In this document: positions 58,485-64,000 of the stretch, one piece after another
Layout: each line of letters begins with the position of its first letter
Numbering within the stretch: the stretch's first letter is position 1
From: CAVQEG01 sp963711465
GTDB lineage: Bacteria; Bacteroidota; Ignavibacteria; OLB7
DNA: 64,000 bases
Direction of reading: 5' to 3'
Assembly: GCA_963711465.1 (NCBI GenBank)
Contig: CAVQEG010000001.1
Location: 1,302,001-1,366,000, forward strand
Notes under the pieces: generated by a model
Database searches by the model: none
Told to the model about the DNA's origin: nothing
What the model saw: the letters and a program-made list of their open reading frames with translations, nothing else
Program-made: the position numbers and the translations under genes

Positions 58485-60381
58485 CACCACCGTCCTCCCG
58501 TTCGTCCCTCGCGTCCGGAGTCCGGCCGTCACCACGTAGCTGACGAATGCGCGCCCGCGCCGAGGCGACGTACGGTGACTGCGGGTACCGCGTGAGCAGC
58601 CTCGTGTACAGTTCGATGGCACGCGCGCGATCGTTGAGCTGCTGCTCTGCCAGTTCCGCCGCGTGCATCAGCGAGCGGTCCGCCAGCGAACCGCTCGAAT
58701 ACTTGTCATCGACCATCAACAACGTCTTGACCGCCTGCTCGAATTTTCCCAGCCGCTCCTCCGCTTCGGCTCGCCCGCTCAACGCCCGCTCGGCCAATGT
58801 GTTCGACGGATCCGACCGCATCACCAGGTCGAATGACTGTGCAGCTTCATCCCACTGGTGCTGAAGCATCTGCAGTTGCGCCGCCCCATAGCGGGTCAGC
58901 GCAATGCTGTCACTCGCGCGACTCTCATCGAGCAGCAGCTCGTAGCCGAGCGCGTCGTTGGCCGCATCGCTCTCGGCGTCGGCGGCAAGCCGGTCGAAGA
59001 TCGCCGCCGCGTCGGCAAACCGTCCGAGCTGGAAGTACGTCCGCGCCAGGCGCAGACGACTCTGATCGGCCGACCGCTTGTCGTTCGTGCCGGATGTGTC
59101 TGCCGCACCGCTGCGATACAGGCCGATCGCCTCGTCGACACTTCCCACGCGCACCTTCAGATCGCCGAGCAGCAGCACTGCCTGCGCCGCCTGGGGAAAC
59201 CGCGGGTACTGCGTTCGCAGCTGCTCGATCGTTTCGATCGCATCCTCCGGCTCGTCGAGGTCGTCGGCCTGCAGACGTGCCTCGGAGAACATCGCCTCGG
59301 CTGCCGCCGCGTTCCCGCTCTCGGATTCGGCGATGTCACGGTAGCGGTCGACCAGCTTCTCCGCGTCGTCACGTGAGATCGTGCCGCGCTGCCGATACTG
59401 CTGCTCGAGCGCATGCGCGTAGTTGACGAGCGCTGGCGCGTGCAGTGGATTGCCACTGTCGAAATGCTGGAGAAAGTATTCGTAGGCGGTCACCGCCGCT
59501 TCGGACCGGCCCTCGCGAAGCGCACGATCGGCGAACTGGAACACCGTCGAGCCGTTTCCACCCCGGGCGCTGTCGATACGGACCGCAACGTCGAACGCCG
59601 CCTGATAATCCCCCTGCTCGGTATACAGCCACGAGAGCAGATCGAGGAATGGCACGAAGTCGGGCCGCTGCGCCACATGAAGCTTGACGACGTCCACCGC
59701 TGCCTTGGCCGCGTCAGGATTCGTCGTGAACATTCCCATCCCGTTCATCACATACCGCAGCGTCTGGGGATTCGACTCCAGCATCCGCACGTATTCTCCC
59801 GTCGCCTCTCCGAATCTCCCCACCATTGCATACAGCGGCGCAAGCTGCGTTGAGAACAGCGAGCGGTCGTCGAGCGCGATCCGTCCGCGGAGGTAGGTGT
59901 CGATCGACTTGTCGAAGAGGTGGTTGTTCGCCTGCGACTGCGCGACGATCGCGTAGGTCACCTGCGTACTTGGCTGCAGCTCGATCGCCGCGTTCCACTC
60001 CCGTGACGCCGCTTCGGGCTGGTGGGTGCGATTGAGCAGATCGGCGTGCGAGACGCGGAGATCGAAATCCTTCGGATACCGCTTCAGTCGCTCTTCGACG
60101 ATCGGGAGCAGATCGGCGTAGCGCAGCAGAGCGCGATAGGTGCGTTCGACGCCCTCGAAGTAGACCTTGGAACTGGGATCGATCGAGTAGAGCTCCGCAT
60201 ATGTCCGCGCCGCGCTCGGCAGATCGCCGCTCTGCTCATATCCCTGAGCCATCCGGAAGGTGCGATCCTCTTCGACGGGCTGAGCGTGCAGACGGGGCGC
60301 GAACGTCACGACCGCCGTCAATGCGGCGACGAGCGCCAACGCCTGGCGACGGCGCGCGTGGGATGAGTGGGTGAAAATCAT
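58480..60381 (-). CDS. exported TPR-repeat protein, 633 aa
   Basis: Signal RRRQALALVAALTAVVTF ends LHAQ, so periplasmic or outer-membrane associated. The whole mature protein is TPR-like helix pairs (MAQGYEQSGDLPSAARTYAE, LYAMVGRFGEATGEYVRMLE, LARTYFQLGRFADAAAIFDR, RYGAAQLQMLQHQWDEAAQS, and AIELYTRLLTRYPQSPYVASA), resembling YbgF/BamD-type scaffolds. No enzymatic domain. It is likely a protein-protein scaffold. The minus-strand neighbour upstream, 12 bases away, is an M24 peptidase. Confidence 0.82.
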   Translation of the reverse strand: MIFTHSSHARRRQALALVAALTAVVTFAPRLHAQPVEEDRTFRMAQGYEQSGDLPSAARTYAELYSIDPSSKVYFEGVERTYRALLRYADLLPIVEERLKRYPKDFDLRVSHADLLNRTHQPEAASREWNAAIELQPSTQVTYAIVAQSQANNHLFDKSIDTYLRGRIALDDRSLFSTQLAPLYAMVGRFGEATGEYVRMLESNPQTLRYVMNGMGMFTTNPDAAKAAVDVVKLHVAQRPDFVPFLDLLSWLYTEQGDYQAAFDVAVRIDSARGGNGSTVFQFADRALREGRSEAAVTAYEYFLQHFDSGNPLHAPALVNYAHALEQQYRQRGTISRDDAEKLVDRYRDIAESESGNAAAAEAMFSEARLQADDLDEPEDAIETIEQLRTQYPRFPQAAQAVLLLGDLKVRVGSVDEAIGLYRSGAADTSGTNDKRSADQSRLRLARTYFQLGRFADAAAIFDRLAADAESDAANDALGYELLLDESRASDSIALTRYGAAQLQMLQHQWDEAAQSFDLVMRSDPSNTLAERALSGRAEAEERLGKFEQAVKTLLMVDDKYSSGSLADRSLMHAAELAEQQLNDRARAIELYTRLLTRYPQSPYVASARARIRQLRGDGRTPDARDEREDGGA

Positions 60382-60393
60382 GACGATTGAAAT

Positions 60394-61587
60394 CTAGGCC
60401 AGAAGCATCACGAGCTCGTTCTGCAGTGGTTCGCTGGGAACGTGGATGGTGCCTTCCTGATCGATGACGACATCGAGTTCGCTGCGAATACCGAAGTCGC
60501 CCTCGAGGTAGATGCCGGGTTCAATGGAAAACGACGTGGCCGAGAGGATCGGCCGTGTATCGATGGTTTCATAGGAATCGAGGTTGGCTCCGGCCCCGTG
60601 GAGTTCGCCGGTGATACTGTGGCCGGTGCGGTGGACGAATGCATCCCCGTATCCGGCACCGGTAATCAGATCACGGGCGGCGCGATCGAGATCCGCACCA
60701 CTCACCTCGCGACCGCGCGAGAACGCCTCGCGAAGAACGGCCAGCGACGACTCCCGCGCGCGACAGACGACGTCGAACACCTGTGAGTGCCGTGCGTCGG
60801 CCGAGGTGTCGACCACACCGACCCAGGTGATATCGCCGTAGACGCCCGACTCATCGAGTTCACGCCCCCACAGATCGACGAGCACCAGATCGCCTCTTGC
60901 AATCGTGCTGGAACCCTCTGCGACCGGCTCGTAGTGCGGATCGGCACTGTGGGGGCCCACACCCACGATCGGGGGATGTCCCGGATCGAGTCCGCGACGA
61001 TCCAGTTCGCGAAGGATCTCCTGCTGCACGTCGTACTCGTTCACCTCGGAGGAGGCGAGGATGCGTTCACGAATGAACCTGAAGGCGCTCATCATGATCT
61101 CGCGGACGGCGACGCCGGCGCGCATTGCCGACTCGATCTGTCGGGCACTCAGTCGGGCCTCCAGCATTGCGATGAGCGCGCCCGAGGAGACGACGTCGGT
61201 ACCAGTGCTGCGCACCATTTCGACGGTGCCGGCATCGACACGTGACACGACGGGAATCATGTTGTGGTGCGAATACTCCATGGCGACCTGGTCGACGTCG
61301 TCAAGGAGCCATGCGATACCGGATTCGAATTCCTCGTGCGATGAATACCGGCGCACCTCACCACGCATGAACTTCCCGATGTGGGGTTCGATGCGATGTA
61401 CCAGACCGCGCGGTTCCCCTTCGGCAGGTATCAGGTATGCCCAGCGACGTGACTGATGCACCTCGGGAGTGAGTCCGAGCATGCGCTGGGAAATCGGGTT
61501 GGTATCGCGGAAGCTGTACAGCAGCCAGGCGGGCACGTCGAGGTGCTTGAGCGTCGCGCGGACGCGCTGTAGCTCGGGTTCATTCAT
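60394..61587 (-). CDS. M24-family Xaa-Pro aminopeptidase-like protein
   Basis: 397-aa pita-bread metallopeptidase. The dinuclear metal ligands are all present: D238 (VLVDLWG), D252 (YGDITWVG), H323 (HRTGHSITG), E356 (SIEPGIY) and E370 (IRSELDVVI). An N-terminal creatinase-like domain spans about 1-150. The substrate is probably X-Pro peptides, but prolidase versus aminopeptidase cannot be decided. No signal peptide, so cytoplasmic. Confidence 0.9.
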   Translation of the reverse strand: MNEPELQRVRATLKHLDVPAWLLYSFRDTNPISQRMLGLTPEVHQSRRWAYLIPAEGEPRGLVHRIEPHIGKFMRGEVRRYSSHEEFESGIAWLLDDVDQVAMEYSHHNMIPVVSRVDAGTVEMVRSTGTDVVSSGALIAMLEARLSARQIESAMRAGVAVREIMMSAFRFIRERILASSEVNEYDVQQEILRELDRRGLDPGHPPIVGVGPHSADPHYEPVAEGSSTIARGDLVLVDLWGRELDESGVYGDITWVGVVDTSADARHSQVFDVVCRARESSLAVLREAFSRGREVSGADLDRAARDLITGAGYGDAFVHRTGHSITGELHGAGANLDSYETIDTRPILSATSFSIEPGIYLEGDFGIRSELDVVIDQEGTIHVPSEPLQNELVMLLA

Positions 61588-61833
61588 GAGCAGTGGAAAT
61601 TCGTATTTTCTCGCCCTGATGCCCGTCCGACGCGGCCCTCGGGACGTTCGCGCGGGCTGATTTCTTCGGACCTGCGTCGACGCGTCACCCTGCGTGACGA
61701 GCGACGCAAGTCGGCAAAGATGCCGCCCCCGTTGCCGGCGTGCAAGCCGTGCGGACGTCCGGGCGGCACGACCGTGCCGACGCGGCGCCGCGAGGTTCGA
61801 CTCCGCAACTCAGCATTCGTTTCGACGCTGCCA

Positions 61834-62292
61834 ATGGATCAGATTCAGATCCGCAAGATCCTCGCTCCCACCGATTTCTCGGAGCACTCCTGCTACGCCC
61901 TGCACTACGCCCGCACGTTCGCCGATCGGTGGGCAGCGGAGCTGCATCTGATCAACGTCATCGAGCCGGCCGTATTTCCTACCGAAGCCGGACTGACGCC
62001 GATGGGGCTGATCAATCTCGACAGCGAACTGACGACCGCAGCCGAGAATGCAATGGAGGAGATGCTGAAGCGTGAGGAACTGCAGGGGGCGCCACAGGTC
62101 GTGACCGCCGTCGCGCACGGACGCGCCAGTTCGACGATCATCGAGTACTCCCAGCGTGTGCACATCGACCTGATCGTGATCGCCACCCATGGCCGCACCG
62201 GACTCGAGCATCTGATTTTCGGCTCGACCGCCGAGCGCGTCGTTCGCGAGAGCCCCTGCCCCGTTCTCACCGTCCGTCCGCCCGCAAGCTGA
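61834..62292 (+). CDS. universal stress protein (UspA family)
   Basis: 152-aa single Usp domain. The start MDQIQIRKILAPTDFSEHS is chosen over an Arg-rich upstream extension. The nucleotide-binding signature is VIATHGRTGLEHLIFGSTAE, with the family G-x2-G-x9-G-S/T spacing, then RVVRESPCPVLTV, indicating an ATP-binding type. Role in stress survival is known for the family only. Confidence 0.92.
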   Translation: MDQIQIRKILAPTDFSEHSCYALHYARTFADRWAAELHLINVIEPAVFPTEAGLTPMGLINLDSELTTAAENAMEEMLKREELQGAPQVVTAVAHGRASSTIIEYSQRVHIDLIVIATHGRTGLEHLIFGSTAERVVRESPCPVLTVRPPAS

Positions 62293-62395
62293 TTCCCCAC
62301 CCCGTCCTCTGATTCCGCTGGCACGTAGTTCGAAGCGGGTCGAGACCCGCGTCGGATCGTAGTTCCGTCAATGCAGTGCAATCGAACGCCGGACC

Positions 62396-63442
62396 ATGAA
62401 CCCAGTCGAACCGCTGATCACGATCGAACATCACATCGCCAACCAGCAGCACCTGCATGGCGGTGCCACCGGCGCGTTCTCGCGTCTATTGCGCGATCTC
62501 ACGCTGGCTGTGCGTGTGATCTCGCGCGAGGTTCGCCGCGCCGGGCTGGCCGATATCCTCGGATTCACCGGTGAGGAGAACGTCCATGGCGAGGCGGTCA
62601 AAAAGCTCGATGATTTCTCCAACGAGACGATCATTCGCGCAATGCGGTATGGGGGGAATCTTTGCGCAATGGCTTCGGAGGAAGCCAACGGACTGATACC
62701 GCTTCCCTCCGGCGCCGGAAAGGGCTCCTATGTCCTGCTGTTCGATCCGCTCGATGGTTCGTCGAACATCGATGTGAATGCTCCGATCGGCACCATCTTC
62801 TCGATCCTCCGCCGTGTCTCCGATGATAACGGCTCCGATGGCTGCATGGACGATTTCCTGCAGCCGGGCTACCTGCAGGTGGCCGCCGGATACGCCCTGT
62901 ACGGTTCGAGTACCGTGCTCGTGTACACCACCGGCGACGGTGTCGACATTTTCACTTACGACCCGACCATCGGCGAATTTCTCCTCTCATCCGCGCGCGT
63001 GCAGATCCCCGCGCGGGGGCCGTATTACTCCGTCAATGAGGGCAACAGTCGCAACTGGCTCGACGGCACTTCCCGGTACATCGATTTCCTGAAGGAGGAT
63101 CGCAATCACTACGGCCACCCGTACAGTCTCCGCTATATCGGCACCGCCGTCGCTGACGTGCATCGCACGCTGCTGATGGGCGGCGTCTTCCTCTATCCCG
63201 CAGATCGCAAGTCCCGTCGCGGAAAGCTCCGCCTCATGTACGAGGTCAATCCCCTCGCAATGATCGTCGAACAGGCCGGCGGTACCGCAATCGACGGACG
63301 CGGCCGTGTGCTCGAGGTCGAGCCCCACTACCTGCACGAACGGTGTCCGTTCGTCTGCGGATCCCCCGATGACGTCGCCGAAGCACAAGAGTTCCTGGCG
63401 ACCGATCTGGACGAACTCGATCGAATGATTGCCGCTGCATGA
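62396..63442 (+). CDS. fbp: fructose-1,6-bisphosphatase, class I
   Basis: Gluconeogenic phosphatase making fructose 6-phosphate. Metal ligands lie in ASEEANG and LLFDPLDGSSNIDVN. The substrate region is YIGTAVADVHRTLLMGG, and the signature GKLRLMYEVNPLAMIVEQAGG is intact. 348 aa, typical. Its stop overlaps the pdxA start in ATGA (63439-63442), so the two are co-translated. Confidence 0.96.
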   Translation: MNPVEPLITIEHHIANQQHLHGGATGAFSRLLRDLTLAVRVISREVRRAGLADILGFTGEENVHGEAVKKLDDFSNETIIRAMRYGGNLCAMASEEANGLIPLPSGAGKGSYVLLFDPLDGSSNIDVNAPIGTIFSILRRVSDDNGSDGCMDDFLQPGYLQVAAGYALYGSSTVLVYTTGDGVDIFTYDPTIGEFLLSSARVQIPARGPYYSVNEGNSRNWLDGTSRYIDFLKEDRNHYGHPYSLRYIGTAVADVHRTLLMGGVFLYPADRKSRRGKLRLMYEVNPLAMIVEQAGGTAIDGRGRVLEVEPHYLHERCPFVCGSPDDVAEAQEFLATDLDELDRMIAAA

Positions 63443-64000
63443 ACATGATTCCCCCCAACCCTGCATTGGATCCCGTCAGTATTGCCTTCACGATTGGTGA
63501 TGTCAACGGTGTCGGGCCCGAAGTACTCCTCGACGTCCTGCGCACGCTGCGGCCGTCGGCCGAAACCGCACCGTCGGTGCTTCCCACCGTGGTTGCCAAT
63601 GCGCGACTCCTCGAGCAGTCGGCGCGCGAACTCGGCGCGACGGAAATCGCCGTCGACGCCGATTCGATCGCCGTCGACGGCTGGCGTGTCCCGCTCGTGG
63701 AAATCGAATCCGATGCACTGCTCCACCCCGGCACTACCGATTCCGCCGCGGGTCGGCTGGCCGGCGATGCCGTTACGCGGGCAACCACCATGGCGCTCGA
63801 CGGTGTCGTCGATGCAGTGGTGACCATGCCCATTGCCAAGTCATCGCTCAATTCCAGCGGATATCGATTCGCCGGTCACACCGAGATGATCGCATCGCTC
63901 ACGGGTGGCATTCCGTTGATGATTCTCACTGCCGAGGCAATGCGCGTGGCGCTGACGACGATTCATCATCCCCTGCGCAGTGTTCCCGATCTGATCACGC
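63439..64000 (+). CDS. pdxA: 4-hydroxythreonine-4-phosphate dehydrogenase, 3' truncated by window
   Basis: Oxidises 4-phosphohydroxy-L-threonine in pyridoxal 5'-phosphate synthesis. The first 187 codons are present: IAFTIGDVNGVGPEVLLDVL (PdxA N-terminus), GAVTMPIAKSSL-like core TMPIAKSSLNSSGYRFAGHT with the metal-binding His, and LTAEAMRVALTTIHHPLRSV. The frame is open to the window end, so the C-terminal half is outside. Start ATG 63439 overlaps fbp. Confidence 0.94.
   Translation, partial: MNMIPPNPALDPVSIAFTIGDVNGVGPEVLLDVLRTLRPSAETAPSVLPTVVANARLLEQSARELGATEIAVDADSIAVDGWRVPLVEIESDALLHPGTTDSAAGRLAGDAVTRATTMALDGVVDAVVTMPIAKSSLNSSGYRFAGHTEMIASLTGGIPLMILTAEAMRVALTTIHHPLRSVPDLIT

Overview
The window is GC-rich, densely coded bacterial chromosome with about 48 protein genes, one tRNA and no rRNA, CRISPR array or insertion sequence. 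Several traits point to the Bacteroidota/Chlorobiota side of the FCB group: five secreted proteins with type IX secretion (T9SS) style C-terminal ends, a CarboxypepD_reg TonB receptor followed by a DUF4249 lipoprotein, DUF5723-like outer-membrane proteins, and promoter-like elements of the TAnnTTTG type. The high GC suggests a Kapabacteria/Chlorobi-like lineage rather than Bacteroidia; that placement is inference.

Layout. 1-1525: C-terminal processing protease, cut by the window edge and frameshifted. 1560-10068 (minus): trpS, lysA, a GNAT acetyltransferase, a small acidic protein, cysS, a MogA/MoaB-like gene, a lipoprotein, lptB and an HtrA/DegP protease. 10283-13082 (plus): a polyprenol-type glycosyltransferase, a beta-barrel protein and a methyltransferase. 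13105-23005 (minus): a DnaQ-UvrC fusion, a barrel protein, tRNA-Pro with its terminator, a MerR regulator, UDP-glucose dehydrogenase, a DUF1361 protein, larC, waaA, gpsA and plsY. 23308-27951 (plus): a ClpB reduced to its second ATPase half, then the TonB receptor/DUF4249 pair. 27965-39158 (minus): two tandem DUF5723-like paralogs, two small cytoplasmic genes, two very similar T9SS cargo proteins and a barrel protein. 39382-42801 (plus): rsmB and a DUF4397 lipoprotein. 42817-51214 (minus): a giant subtilase, an MBL-fold hydrolase, a SPOR protein, miaB and coaE. 51458-58464 (plus): an Ala/Lys repeat protein, an IscA/ErpA protein, a kelch/Omp28 T9SS cargo and its mini-paralog, superoxide dismutase and a LON-domain protein. 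58480-61587 (minus): a TPR protein and an M24 peptidase. 61834-64000 (plus): a universal stress protein, class I fructose-bisphosphatase and the start of pdxA.

Two themes run together. One is housekeeping: amino-acid and tRNA charging, Fe-S assembly, tRNA/rRNA modification, and envelope lipid/LPS synthesis (plsY, gpsA, waaA, lptB, ugd). The other is a large exported inventory of T9SS cargo, barrels, lipoproteins and periplasmic proteases. The most unusual items are the D2-only ClpB, the DnaQ-UvrC fusion with a conserved four-Cys set, the repeat-expanded T9SS cargo pair, and the kelch-Omp28 cargo with its stand-alone C-terminal module. Many start codons lack a strong Shine-Dalgarno, so starts rest on homology, signal peptides and overlaps.
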